DNA of 64,000 nt from Kribbella jiaozuonensis (GTDB lineage Bacteria; Actinomycetota; Actinomycetes; Propionibacteriales; Kribbellaceae): positions 310,001-374,000 of the forward strand of contig NZ_SZPZ01000002.1 in assembly GCF_005233875.1 (NCBI RefSeq), written 5' to 3'. The notes beneath the pieces are model-generated. The model did not search any database. It saw only the letters and a program-made list of their open reading frames with translations, and was not told the origin of the DNA. Position 1 is the first letter of the stretch, and each line of letters starts with the position of its first letter. Made by a program: the position numbers and the translations under genes. Shown in pieces: positions 50,234 through 59,264 of the stretch.

Positions 50234-51867
50234 CACCGCTCACCGCTGACTTTGATCACGCTGTCGGAGTCCTGCCCGTACGGCGCACCCTGCCAGCTGG
50301 CCCAGTTCACCCCGTTGCCCTGCTCGTGCACGATGAAGTTCCACGGGCCGGAGTACGTGTTGTTGAAGAACCGGTTGCCCTGGTGGAACGTGATCGCGTC
50401 CTGGATCGTGGCGTTCTTGTACGGCGACCACTTCGGGAACGTGCCCCAGTTGGAGAACAGCCCGTTGTAGCCGCAGCCGGTGCGGACCGCGCAGGTCTTC
50501 CCGATGTTGTCCGGGTCGAGCGAGAACACGTTGTCGTGCACCCGGACGTTCTGCGTCTTCCACCGGCAGTCGCTGAGGTACGGCTGGGTCTTGATCGTGG
50601 TCGCGTTGCAGGTCTTGGCGTTGACGACCGACGGGTTGACCAGGGTGCCCGATCCTGTGCTGGTGTTGGCGGCCGACCCGGCGAACCGGTCGGCGTTCTC
50701 CCACAGCACCACGCCGGCCCAGTTGTCGGTGAAGGCGTTCCCGCTGATCTCGAAGGTCTGGTTGAACACGCCGGGCGCGCGCGGGTCGCTGCCGGACTCG
50801 GAGATGTACAGCGCGGGCGTCGGGAAGCCGGCGTTCTCCGGACCCTTGCCGAGGCCGTTGCGGACGAAGGCGTTGCCGCGGATCCCGGCGTTGTAGCTGG
50901 TCTCGTAGATCAGGCCCTCGGCGGAGTTGCCGGAGATGTAGTTGCCTTCGATCACGAAGCCGGTGTTGTTGGTGTCGGCCCACAACCCGGCGCTGTGGTT
51001 GTCGTGCACCCAGTTCGCGCGCACGATCGCCCCGGTGACCTCCCAGAACTTGCCGCCGCCGGTGCAGCCGCAGCCGCCCTTCAGCCGCTCCCAGTCGTCG
51101 GTGTTGTTACCGGCGATCTCGTTGTGGTCGATGGTGATACCGGACACCTTGCCCGGGTTGTAGGCATTGAAGCCGTACTGGCCGTTCTCGGCCAGACAGT
51201 TGCTGCGGACAACGTTGTGGTCGCCGATCATCAGCCCGGCGCCGGCGTTGTGCTGGATCGTGTTGGCTTGCACCGTCCAGCGCGCGCCGGCGTCGTGGTT
51301 CACCACGCCCTCGTCGTTGTTGGTCCGCGGCGCCCCGAAGTTCTGGATGGTCAGGTTCTTGATCGTGACGCCGTTGGCGTACCCGGTGAACGCGTACCGG
51401 TTCTTCTTGCCGCCGTCGAGGATCGCGCCCGGCGCCCCGACGTACACGTTGCCGTCCTTCGGGATCACCTGGGCGAACTGCGCGGTCCCGAGCCGGTGCG
51501 TGCCCGGTGACAGCCAGAAGGTGGTGCCGGCCGGGTTCGCCGTGGTGAGGTCGTTCAGGTTCTGGGTGGTGCTGACCACGACCGCACCGGGCGGCGCGGT
51601 GGCCGGGCCGGACAGTGCGCCCGCGTTGTTGCAGATCCTCGCGGGTGGTGCCGTCGGCGCGGGCGGGGCGGGCGTCGTCGTGCCGCCTGGCGGGGGCGAC
51701 ACGACGGCGTCGGCCTTGTCGGACGAGCCGTTGTTGAAAACCGTCAGTCCGGCAGCGACCAGGGCGGCGGCCACGACGAGGCCGCCGGTGGCCAGCACGG
51801 GCGGACGGCGGTACCACGCGCGTGCGGTAGGCGGTTGGCGGCGCTCGGCATTTCGTTCGGGGGGCAT
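50233..51867 (-). CDS. Membrane-anchored right-handed parallel beta-helix protein
   Basis: 544 residues. Short basic N-terminus, one membrane helix (VLATGGLVVAAALVAAGLTVF, about 26-46), a Pro/Thr linker and a long beta-helix with PbH1-type coils (GVTIKNLTIQNFG; WTVQANTIQHNAG; GITIDHNEIAGNN; GFVIEGNYISGNSAEGL; TFEISGNAFTDNWAGV). Such folds bind or cleave/epimerise polysaccharides (alginate epimerase, pectate lyase relatives). Several cysteines (KGGCGCTGGG; CAVRTGCGYN) suggest extracellular disulfides. ATG with GAGGA five bases upstream. Acts outside the cell, probably on the polymer made here (inference). Confidence 0.85.
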   Translation of the reverse strand: MPPERNAERRQPPTARAWYRRPPVLATGGLVVAAALVAAGLTVFNNGSSDKADAVVSPPPGGTTTPAPPAPTAPPARICNNAGALSGPATAPPGAVVVSTTQNLNDLTTANPAGTTFWLSPGTHRLGTAQFAQVIPKDGNVYVGAPGAILDGGKKNRYAFTGYANGVTIKNLTIQNFGAPRTNNDEGVVNHDAGARWTVQANTIQHNAGAGLMIGDHNVVRSNCLAENGQYGFNAYNPGKVSGITIDHNEIAGNNTDDWERLKGGCGCTGGGKFWEVTGAIVRANWVHDNHSAGLWADTNNTGFVIEGNYISGNSAEGLIYETSYNAGIRGNAFVRNGLGKGPENAGFPTPALYISESGSDPRAPGVFNQTFEISGNAFTDNWAGVVLWENADRFAGSAANTSTGSGTLVNPSVVNAKTCNATTIKTQPYLSDCRWKTQNVRVHDNVFSLDPDNIGKTCAVRTGCGYNGLFSNWGTFPKWSPYKNATIQDAITFHQGNRFFNNTYSGPWNFIVHEQGNGVNWASWQGAPYGQDSDSVIKVSGER

Positions 51868-51880
51868 GGGTGTCCTCGAC

Positions 51881-53083
51881 CTAGCGGTGGGCGGTGACAG
51901 GATGTTCGATCGCGTACCGGTAGATCTCGAGCAGCTGCTCGATGCTCTGTTCCGGCCGGTGTTTCGTCTCGTACGTCGTGCGCGCCTGCCGGCCGAGCTC
52001 GTCGTACTTCGCGGGGGACGCGTCGACGTCGAGCAGCAGCTTGGCCAGTGCATCCGGACGGCCCGGTTCGAACAGTGCGCCGTCGACTCCGTCGGTGATC
52101 AGTTCCGGGAACGACCCGTGGCCCGAGGCCAGCGGCGGTACGCCGACCGCCATCGCCTCGATCACCACCAGGCCGAACGTCTCCTCCCACTCCGAGGGCA
52201 GCACGACCCCGCGGGACTGCCCGATCAGCTCGAACACCTGCTCCTTGCTCATCAGCCCGCGGAGGTCGACGGACGGCCGGGTGGCCGCCCAGGCGGTGAC
52301 CTCGTCGAGCATCGGGCCGCCGCCGGCGATCACCAGCCGGAGCGCGTCGTCGCCGGCGACGGCGCGGTACGCGTCCCAGCCCTTCATCAGCAGCGGAGCG
52401 CCCTTGGCCGCGTCGAGGCGGCCGACATACGTCACCTGCCGTTGCCGCGGTCCGCCGACGGGACCGTCGTACGGAACCGCGTTGGGTTTGACGAACGACC
52501 GCTCCGGATCGAAGGTCATTGCCCCCAGCAACCGACGCTGCGACTCGGAGATGAAGATGTACGCCGACACCAGGCGCCGCCAGCTGCGACGGTGACCGCG
52601 CGCGTTGAGCACTGTGGTCGACGTTGCGAGCGCTGATCCCCGGTAGCAGCGGTGGACGACCGCGGCGGTCGGGTTGCCGCCGGCGCAGTCGTGGCACACC
52701 TCGCCGTCGCGGAAGAAGTCCCCGCTGGCGCACAGCAGTTTGTAGTTGTGCAGCGTGATGACCACGGGTACGCCGGCCGAGTGGCACGCGTACAGCACGG
52801 ACGGGCTGAGCAACGGGAACGTGTTGTGGACATGGACGACATCGGGCCGGTCCTCGGCCAGCGCCGCCGCGAGGTCGCGCCGGCTCGCCGGGTTCCAGAC
52901 GACCCGGCCGGGCAGCGTCGCCTTCTGCCACGCGGGCCAGTTCTCGATATCGTCGCTGTGCCGTTCGAAGTGCCGGACGTCGTGGCCGAGTGCGGTCAGC
53001 GCCGCGCTCTCCTGATCGACGACCCGGTTCTCGCCGCTCGGCGCGGTCGACCGGTATCTGTTGTGTACCAGCAGGATCTTCAT
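51881..53083 (-). CDS. Glycosyltransferase family 4
   Basis: 400-residue GT-B glycosyltransferase. The N-terminal Rossmann domain has MKILLVHNRYRSTAPSGENR, DVVHVHNTFPLLSPSV and VVITLHNYKLLC; the C-terminal domain has VTYVGRLDAAKGAPLLMKGW, GGGPMLDEV and the nucleotide-sugar motif PSEWEETFGLVVIEAMAVGVP (EX7E). Adds a sugar during repeat-unit assembly. ATG 53083 overlaps the ligase stop (ATGA). Confidence 0.93.
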   Translation of the reverse strand: MKILLVHNRYRSTAPSGENRVVDQESAALTALGHDVRHFERHSDDIENWPAWQKATLPGRVVWNPASRRDLAAALAEDRPDVVHVHNTFPLLSPSVLYACHSAGVPVVITLHNYKLLCASGDFFRDGEVCHDCAGGNPTAAVVHRCYRGSALATSTTVLNARGHRRSWRRLVSAYIFISESQRRLLGAMTFDPERSFVKPNAVPYDGPVGGPRQRQVTYVGRLDAAKGAPLLMKGWDAYRAVAGDDALRLVIAGGGPMLDEVTAWAATRPSVDLRGLMSKEQVFELIGQSRGVVLPSEWEETFGLVVIEAMAVGVPPLASGHGSFPELITDGVDGALFEPGRPDALAKLLLDVDASPAKYDELGRQARTTYETKHRPEQSIEQLLEIYRYAIEHPVTAHR

Positions 53084-54321
53084 CGCGGTCCCTCGCGGGT
53101 CGACGTGTTGTAGACAAGTGATGCGGCCAGCGTCAGGTCGAGCAGGTACGACGACGCCTCGCTCAGCCCGCTCTCGGTGAACGACGCGATCACGCAGTAC
53201 GCGACCAGGAAGAGTGCGAGCGCCCGATGCGGCCCTTGCGGGCGGAACCAGGCGGCGATCAGCACGAACAGCACGAGCATGATCGTGATCGCGACGCCGA
53301 CCAGCCCGACGTCGTAGTACGTGCCGAGCCAGTTGCTGTCGATCGGCAGGCCGTTGAACGACTTGTTGGACAGCCCGAAGCCGAACAACGTCTCGAAGGT
53401 CGATCGCGGCTGGGCCAGGATCGCGTCCCAGACCGCCTTGCGTCCGGTCAGCGCGCCGAGCTCCTGGGCGTCCTGCCCGCGGGCGAGCCAGGTCGTCACC
53501 ACCGTGCTCAGGGTGAGTGCCCCGACCGAGAAGACGACGATGCCGATCGTGAACGCCTTGCGCACCCGCGAGCGTCCGGTGAACAGGCTCAGCCCGGCGA
53601 TCAGTACGCCGACCACCAGCGCGAGCAACGCGGTCCGGGTGTGGGTCAGCAGCAGAACCGGAATGCAGACCAGCACGCTGGTGAGGGCGATCCAGCGGCG
53701 CAGATGGCCGGACATCCAGAGCACGATCGTGAGGCCGGCGGCCCCTGCGGTGTAGTGACCGACCTGGGTCGGCGGGATCGGCCAGAGGATGCCGGCGAGC
53801 CGGTTCTCGGTCATCGCCAGGCCGGGCGCGACCATCAGGCCGACGACCACCGAGCCGACGATCGCCCACAGCACCATCAGATGCGTCCGCAGCAGCAGCA
53901 GGTCGCGGCGAGGCCACCACGGCGTCAGCAGCCACAGCACCACAGCGAATCCGCACAGCCGTCCGGCCCGGAACAGCGCACCGAACAGGAACTCGGCCCG
54001 GATGCTGGCCAGCAACGCTTCCGCGGCCAGCAGCATCACCAGGAACACGAACACGCTCGGCCGGATCCGCACCGGCCGGTTCACCGACAGCGCCACCATC
54101 AACGCCCCGACCAGCGCCCCCTGCGCGATCAGCTTTCCGACCGATCCCGGGATCGGCAGGATGTGCGGCGCGCCCGGGAAGAACGTCATCACGTTCAGCA
54201 CCATCAGCGCCCACGCCAGCTGCACGCGATGCCGCCGCCGTACCTCCGGCGCGACGGCCCGCCGGGTGGGGCGGATCCGCGTGGTCAGCTGGGTACCGAG
54301 GCGGGTGGTGATCGTCGTCAT
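53080..54321 (-). CDS. O-antigen ligase/polymerase-like membrane protein
   Basis: 413 residues with about eleven to twelve hydrophobic helices and a large extracytoplasmic loop (DAQELGALTGRKAVWDAILAQP), which is the signature region of the O-antigen ligase/Wzy superfamily (conserved GR.xxW). Probably polymerises or ligates the glycan outside the membrane. Overlaps both neighbours by 4 bases. Confidence 0.88.
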   Translation of the reverse strand: MTTITTRLGTQLTTRIRPTRRAVAPEVRRRHRVQLAWALMVLNVMTFFPGAPHILPIPGSVGKLIAQGALVGALMVALSVNRPVRIRPSVFVFLVMLLAAEALLASIRAEFLFGALFRAGRLCGFAVVLWLLTPWWPRRDLLLLRTHLMVLWAIVGSVVVGLMVAPGLAMTENRLAGILWPIPPTQVGHYTAGAAGLTIVLWMSGHLRRWIALTSVLVCIPVLLLTHTRTALLALVVGVLIAGLSLFTGRSRVRKAFTIGIVVFSVGALTLSTVVTTWLARGQDAQELGALTGRKAVWDAILAQPRSTFETLFGFGLSNKSFNGLPIDSNWLGTYYDVGLVGVAITIMLVLFVLIAAWFRPQGPHRALALFLVAYCVIASFTESGLSEASSYLLDLTLAASLVYNTSTREGPR

Positions 54322-55955
54322 CGGCGGAACATCTCGACATCCACGCTCAGCGGTCGTCCGGACTCGGTCTCGGTCACGCCGATGCCCTCATCGGTGCGGT
54401 CGGGCCGCAGTACGACGGCGCTGTTGATCTCCAGCCCGGCCAGCCGCAGCATCTCGCCGGTGGCCTGGATCTTGGTGGTGGTCGACTGGCCCGCGGTCAC
54501 CACGACGGTGGCGTTGGACGCCCACGTGGCCAGGTGATCGGCGCCGAGCTCCGGCGTCAACGTGCTGAGACTCAGAACGACGTCGGCGACCTCCCAGGCC
54601 GAGTCGAGCGCGATGTCACCGGAGCCGGACGGCCGGTTGCTGTCGCTCAGGTGCAGGTAACAACCCTGCGCCGGGCCACGGGTCTGGTCGGGACGGTAGA
54701 CGTCGACACGCTGGCCGGGTGCGCTGAAACGCGACTCGTGCGTACCCGGCGTCTTCGCCCCGAGCATGCCTGCGAGCCGGCCGGACTCGGTCAGGTCGGC
54801 GACCAGTACGTGCTTGCCGTCCTCGGCCAGCGCCACTGCGAGCGAAGCCACGACGAGCGCGCAGGTGGTGACGTCATCGACGCTGACCACGGTCATCGCC
54901 GGCGTCGGGTGCTCACCCCAGAAGATGCGCTGATCGAGATGCTGCATCATCAGCTGTACTTCGGGCGCCTTCCGCTGCGAGGGACGCAGGTACCGCGGCC
55001 GGGGCAGCAGTTGCAGACGCGACGGTCGCGGACTGCTCAGCCGGATCCGGGCGCCCAGGGCCTGGGAGATGTCCTGGCGCTTCCACAGCCGGTCGGAGAT
55101 CAGCGCGCGTACGACGACGAACGCCAGGCCGATGAACAGACCGGCGATCAGGCCGGTGCCGGCGTTGATCACGAGCGTCTTCTTGAGCGAGACCGGTACT
55201 GGTGCGGCCACGTCGAGCACCCGGCTGCTGTTCATCCGCAACGCCTCGACCTGCGAGTCGAGCAGCTGCTGCCGGACGTACACGTACTGGTCGCGGGCGG
55301 CGCCGAGCCGGACCCCCTCCGGGCTGTTCGGGTGCTTCAGCTCGTTCGCGGTCGGGTCGTCGCCGGTTGCGCGGACTGCCTGCTCGGCCACGGCCAGGTC
55401 GTTCTTGGCCTGGGTCTCGTCACGCACGAGCGGGGCGTCCTGCAAGGCGATCTGCTCCTTGCGGTAGATCAGGAAGACCTGCGCGATCACGCCGGCCAGC
55501 TTGGTCGCGTCGTCGCTGGTCTTCCCCGCCGCGTTGATCTGGAGCACCCGGTCGGTGTTGGCGACCACGGTGTACTCCTTGAGCAGATCGTCCTGGCTGA
55601 TCGGCAGCTTCAGCAGGTCGATCACGCGCTGCGCCACGGTGTGCGTGGTCGCCAGGCTGACGTCGGTCGCCATCGCCTTGGTCGGGTCCTCACCGTCGCG
55701 ATGGGTGATCAGCAACCGGGTGGCGGACACGCTCGGAGCGGGCAGCGCGAAGGTGGATCCGAGTCCGACGAGAAAGCCCGCCATCGCGAGCACGATCCAG
55801 ATCCGCAGATGCCGGCGGATCGCGTCGCGGAGGAACCGCAGCGTGACCAAGGCGTCCGGCGGGTGCGCGTTCGTCGGCTGGTCGTCGAACAGGCCGTCCT
55901 GGTCCGCCCAGGCGGGTTCGCTGACCACCGGTTCCGTGTACGGCTGGTTGCTCAT
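54318..55955 (-). CDS. Wzz-like chain-length protein with degenerate tyrosine-kinase-like domain
   Basis: 545 residues. Helix 1 (IWIVLAMAGFLVGLGSTFAL, about 52-72), an extracytoplasmic Wzz domain, helix 2 (TGLIAGLFIGLAFVVVRALI, about 265-285) and a cytoplasmic Rossmann-like domain. In BY-kinases that domain begins with a Walker A GKT/S; here VVSVDDVTTCALVVASLAVA has no Walker lysine, and the Walker A' aspartate pair reads VLVADLTESGRL. Likely an inactive regulator of polymer length. ATG overlaps the preceding gene as ATGA. Confidence 0.82.
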   Translation of the reverse strand: MSNQPYTEPVVSEPAWADQDGLFDDQPTNAHPPDALVTLRFLRDAIRRHLRIWIVLAMAGFLVGLGSTFALPAPSVSATRLLITHRDGEDPTKAMATDVSLATTHTVAQRVIDLLKLPISQDDLLKEYTVVANTDRVLQINAAGKTSDDATKLAGVIAQVFLIYRKEQIALQDAPLVRDETQAKNDLAVAEQAVRATGDDPTANELKHPNSPEGVRLGAARDQYVYVRQQLLDSQVEALRMNSSRVLDVAAPVPVSLKKTLVINAGTGLIAGLFIGLAFVVVRALISDRLWKRQDISQALGARIRLSSPRPSRLQLLPRPRYLRPSQRKAPEVQLMMQHLDQRIFWGEHPTPAMTVVSVDDVTTCALVVASLAVALAEDGKHVLVADLTESGRLAGMLGAKTPGTHESRFSAPGQRVDVYRPDQTRGPAQGCYLHLSDSNRPSGSGDIALDSAWEVADVVLSLSTLTPELGADHLATWASNATVVVTAGQSTTTKIQATGEMLRLAGLEINSAVVLRPDRTDEGIGVTETESGRPLSVDVEMFRR

Positions 55956-57166
55956 TTGGTCCTCCTCGCGGTGCCGGTGAGGAGGGTGGGCAGCCGCGAG
56001 CTCGACCGGCGCATCGACTGGGAGACGCGTCCGATGGTGCGGTCCGTCGGGTCCGGATCGGTGACGACGATGCCGTCGATGGAGCGGTCGTCGGCCGCGG
56101 CGGCAACCGCGAGCCGGGCGAGTTCCTCGGCGGTGACGGTGCCGGCCGACAGCGCGACGATCGTGTTGGTGGTCGGCTCGGAGCCGACCACGATCGGGTC
56201 GTCGCGGTCGACGACGATCAGATGGATGCTCAGCGTCGGGTCGCCCGACGGTTCCTGGTGCGAGTCGACCACGATCGAGGTGGAGATGCCGATCGAGTTG
56301 GCGAGCGTGGCCAGCTGCGGGCCGAGCGGCAAGGCCTTGTCGTCACCGGCGAACGAGAGGACGGCCAGCGAGACGTGCGACTGGCCCTTCACGTCCAGGC
56401 CGAGGTGGTGCAGCGTCTTGCGCAGCCCCCATGCCTCGACCGCCGTCGGCGAGTAATGCTCGAGTAGATAGGTCCAGTCGGACACGTCGTTCGCCTGGTA
56501 CGAAGAGACCGAGGCCAGCACCGGAAGCCCGACCGCGTCCGCGATCTCGTCCCGCAGCCGCAGCCGGCGATCGCCGCGCTCCTTGGCCAGTACGCCGATC
56601 GATCCGACGATCGCGCCGATCAGCGCGCCGAGCAGACCGTAGATGCCGAGATGAATCGGTACGTTTCCACCACGTGCGGTTGTCGCCTGCTCCAACACCC
56701 GTGCCCCCGTTTTCTTCCCCAGATCGCCGGGCAGGTTCTGGTCCGTGGTGACGAAGACCAGATAAACCCCGGCGACAGCGTTCGCCAGTGCCATCGACTG
56801 ACTGGCCGTCGTTCCCTTGGCGTCGATCTTGATGACGTCGTCGGTGACGGCGGTGACCTTGACCCGGCTGCGGACGACCTCGGTCGACAGCGGCGGGTTC
56901 AGGTTCTGTCCGGCGCTCTTCAGCACCGGCTCGCTTTCCGCGATGAACACCTGCGTGTCGGTGCTCTGCGTACCGGCGGCCTTCTCCGCGTCGGTCGTCG
57001 GTGCCGGCGGTAGCACCACGAGCGAGGTTGCGGTGTGCAGGGGCGGCACCAGGAACCCGGCAGCGACACCGCCGAGCAGGCCAACGGCCGCCACGGCGGC
57101 CACGATCCAGCGATGCCTGCGAATAGCCCGCCAGGACTTCTTGACGTCGAGCTGCTGTGCGCTCAC
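55952..57166 (-). CDS. Wzz-like chain-length protein, second copy, degenerate C-domain
   Basis: 404 residues: helix 1 (WIVAAVAAVGLLGGVAAGFL, about 20-40), Wzz domain beginning HTATSLVVLPPAP, helix 2 (LGIYGLLGALIGAIVGSIGV, about 175-195) and a cytoplasmic domain (SLAVLSFAGDDKALPLGPQL; LIVVDRDDPIVVG) that resembles a BY-kinase fold without Walker motifs. Sequence differs clearly from the next gene, so the two are paralogues of long standing. GTG 57166 overlaps the stop of a 27-codon leader peptide. Confidence 0.82.
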   Translation of the reverse strand: MSAQQLDVKKSWRAIRRHRWIVAAVAAVGLLGGVAAGFLVPPLHTATSLVVLPPAPTTDAEKAAGTQSTDTQVFIAESEPVLKSAGQNLNPPLSTEVVRSRVKVTAVTDDVIKIDAKGTTASQSMALANAVAGVYLVFVTTDQNLPGDLGKKTGARVLEQATTARGGNVPIHLGIYGLLGALIGAIVGSIGVLAKERGDRRLRLRDEIADAVGLPVLASVSSYQANDVSDWTYLLEHYSPTAVEAWGLRKTLHHLGLDVKGQSHVSLAVLSFAGDDKALPLGPQLATLANSIGISTSIVVDSHQEPSGDPTLSIHLIVVDRDDPIVVGSEPTTNTIVALSAGTVTAEELARLAVAAAADDRSIDGIVVTDPDPTDRTIGRVSQSMRRSSSRLPTLLTGTARRTK

Positions 57167-57246
57167 AGCTCCACCTCGCTGCGCTCGGCTCCGCTGTGAG
57201 CGCGGGCGCTGCTGTGCTTGATGGTTCGCTCGCTGCGCTCGCTCAC
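57163..57246 (-). CDS. Leader peptide (27 residues) coupled to the wzz-like gene
   Basis: GTG 57246 with GGAGGGG about five bases upstream begins a 27-codon frame: VSERSERTIKHSSARAHS then GAERSEVEL. Its TGA at 57163-57165 overlaps the GTG start of the wzz-like gene as GTGA. GAGCGCAGCGAG occurs at both ends (57227-57246 and 57176-57190 regions). Ser/Glu/Arg peptides of this sort recur in actinobacterial intergenic sequence as I recall, so it may also be a copy of a small repeat element. Confidence 0.5.
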   Translation of the reverse strand: MSERSERTIKHSSARAHSGAERSEVEL

Positions 57247-57314
57247 GGTTCCCCTCCAGTCGCCGCCACTAACTGTCTTGTTAATAGAGGGCTGCGGACG
57301 GAGGGTGATACAGA

Positions 57315-59264
57315 TCAGGACCGGAATCGAAAGGTGCTCACCGCGGGCTGTTCTGCGGCCAGTTTTCCGGTCCCGATCAGGGTCGTGCTGGGCACCTTGC
57401 GGCCGAATCGCGGTGAGTACCAGCCCAGCAACGGATCGTTGCCACCCCGGTGTGCCGTCCAGGTCAGTCCGGCCGGCAACTCGACGATCGCCGTGCCGGT
57501 CGACCACTCCAGCCGTCCGGTCGACCGGTCCAGCTCGACAGACACCTCTGGCCCCAGATGCCAAGCAATACGTACGTCGGACGCCGCGTCGAGCCGGTCC
57601 TCAACCCGCAGTACGCCATGGTCGAGTACTGCGGTCCGCCGATGTGTCACAGGTGAATCGCCGACCCGGTAGCCGTCGTGCTCGGCCTCCCAGCTGTTGG
57701 GCGCATACCGGCGTACCTTGCCGGTCGCCCCGCGCAGCCAGAGGAACGCGCCGCCCAGGGTGGACTGTTCGGCGCCCGCGACCTCGACGGTGTTGTGGGC
57801 GATCGTGGAGCGGAAGTAGTTCCGCCACTCCTCTTCGCCGTGGTAGCAGTACGTCCCGGGGTCGGCGAGGATGTCGACGCCGTCGACCCGCACCTCGAGC
57901 GAGAGCGCGTCGGAGTGGGCGTGGGCTGCAATGGACAGGAAGCCGTGGGGACCGGCGTCCGCGCGGCACCAGATCTCCGGACCGTCGTCGTTGCTCCGCA
58001 GAACGGTCAGACCCGCGTCCTCGAAATGATCCGGTCGTACGGCGGGTCGGTCTGGCTGCTGCTCTTTGACCAACGAGCTGATGATGTACGACGTCGCAGT
58101 GGGCGGGCTGTCCGGCCACCAGGGCGCTGCACCGACGGCGGCTGCTCCTAGCGACAGGAACGCCGACCAGTGGTGGATGTCCGGCGGATCGAGGACCAGG
58201 ACCATGCCCTCGTCGTCGTCGCCCTGGCGTGGTGGGCGGAGCGTCGTGTCGACGATTGCCGCGGCCACGTCGATCGTGCGGGTCAGCAGTGCCCACGTCT
58301 TCTGACTGAGTGGGTGGCCGGACCAGTCTGCTTCCAGAGCGGCGTACAGGCCGAGTTCGGAGACGAAGCGGTGGTAGTCGGTGGCCAGTTCGCGGTTCAC
58401 GCCGGAGGGGAAGGTGTTGGCGTCGAGTTCCTTCTCCAGCAGGGCTGCCGCGTCCTGACGCCAGCGGGTGCTCTTGGAGAACCACGGGAACGCGCAGGCA
58501 GCGACGAGCCGTCCGGCGGCCTCGGCGATCACGTGGTTGTTCGCCGACGAGCCATGGCTCTGGAACGCGGCCAGGTAGCGCTGGTGCCAATAGATCTGCT
58601 GGAGCGCCAGTTCGTTGTGCTCGAACAGGTCGGTGATCTCCGGCCAGTCGTTCAGCAGGCGGCGGATCCACGTCCAGCTGATCAGGCGGATGCCGATCTC
58701 GATACCGCTGGCCCAGTGCACGCCGGACAGGAACGGGTTCGTCCGCCACCAGTCGTTGAGGTGGTCGGCGACGCGTTCGGCGTACCGGTCGTCGTGGGTC
58801 AGGAACCAGGCCGCGGCCAGCTGGGTCAGGTGGTGGTGGCGGGACAGCTCCCACACCTGCTTGATGTTGCCGACGGCTTCCTCGTTGCGGTGGTTCAGCT
58901 TGAAGACGTACTGCGCCGGGTCCGATCGGCGGCCCGTGATCGGGTCGCGGAACCAGTCCGGCTCGGTCAGGTCGGTCCGGTCGACGCCGAGGACCTCGAG
59001 GTTGCCGGCCATGATCGCGTCGGCCGTCTGGATGACGGCCTTGCGGGCGTCCTCCGGTACGGCGCAGGCGGTGTGCGCCGGGAGCGTCGTACTGAAGGTC
59101 AGCTCTTTGCGGAGGGGGAGGTGGACGGCCGTGTTCTGCCCGGGCCTGACCTGTTGGTAGGCCCAGGCAGTACGGCGTCCGGTGTCGCGAGCGCGCAGGA
59201 TGAGTTCGGTGGGGGACATCCGGCGCAGGCGGCGGACGTACCAGCCCAGGGGCTGGCGGCTCAC
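57315..59264 (-). CDS. Heparinase II/III-family protein (alginate-lyase-like fold)
   Basis: 649 residues: N-terminal (alpha/alpha) toroid (about 90-390; LNDWWRTNPFLSGVHWASGIEI with RLISWTWI; SSANNHVIAEAAG) and a C-terminal beta-sandwich (about 400-649; GFLSIAAHAHSDALSLEVRV, YFRSTIAHNTVEV). The N-H-V and AHAHSD segments hold the usual catalytic His/Asn. No signal peptide, so a cytoplasmic role on lipid-linked or nucleotide precursors, or on imported uronate glycan, is possible. GTG 59264 overlaps the bi-domain dehydrogenase stop. Confidence 0.88.
   Translation of the reverse strand: MSRQPLGWYVRRLRRMSPTELILRARDTGRRTAWAYQQVRPGQNTAVHLPLRKELTFSTTLPAHTACAVPEDARKAVIQTADAIMAGNLEVLGVDRTDLTEPDWFRDPITGRRSDPAQYVFKLNHRNEEAVGNIKQVWELSRHHHLTQLAAAWFLTHDDRYAERVADHLNDWWRTNPFLSGVHWASGIEIGIRLISWTWIRRLLNDWPEITDLFEHNELALQQIYWHQRYLAAFQSHGSSANNHVIAEAAGRLVAACAFPWFSKSTRWRQDAAALLEKELDANTFPSGVNRELATDYHRFVSELGLYAALEADWSGHPLSQKTWALLTRTIDVAAAIVDTTLRPPRQGDDDEGMVLVLDPPDIHHWSAFLSLGAAAVGAAPWWPDSPPTATSYIISSLVKEQQPDRPAVRPDHFEDAGLTVLRSNDDGPEIWCRADAGPHGFLSIAAHAHSDALSLEVRVDGVDILADPGTYCYHGEEEWRNYFRSTIAHNTVEVAGAEQSTLGGAFLWLRGATGKVRRYAPNSWEAEHDGYRVGDSPVTHRRTAVLDHGVLRVEDRLDAASDVRIAWHLGPEVSVELDRSTGRLEWSTGTAIVELPAGLTWTAHRGGNDPLLGWYSPRFGRKVPSTTLIGTGKLAAEQPAVSTFRFRS

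Noticed and set aside
53084..54340. Fusion of the glycosyltransferase with a long upstream in-frame region
   Set aside because: That stretch is a frame shadow of the O-antigen ligase gene; the ATG at 53083 with ATGA overlap is the real start.
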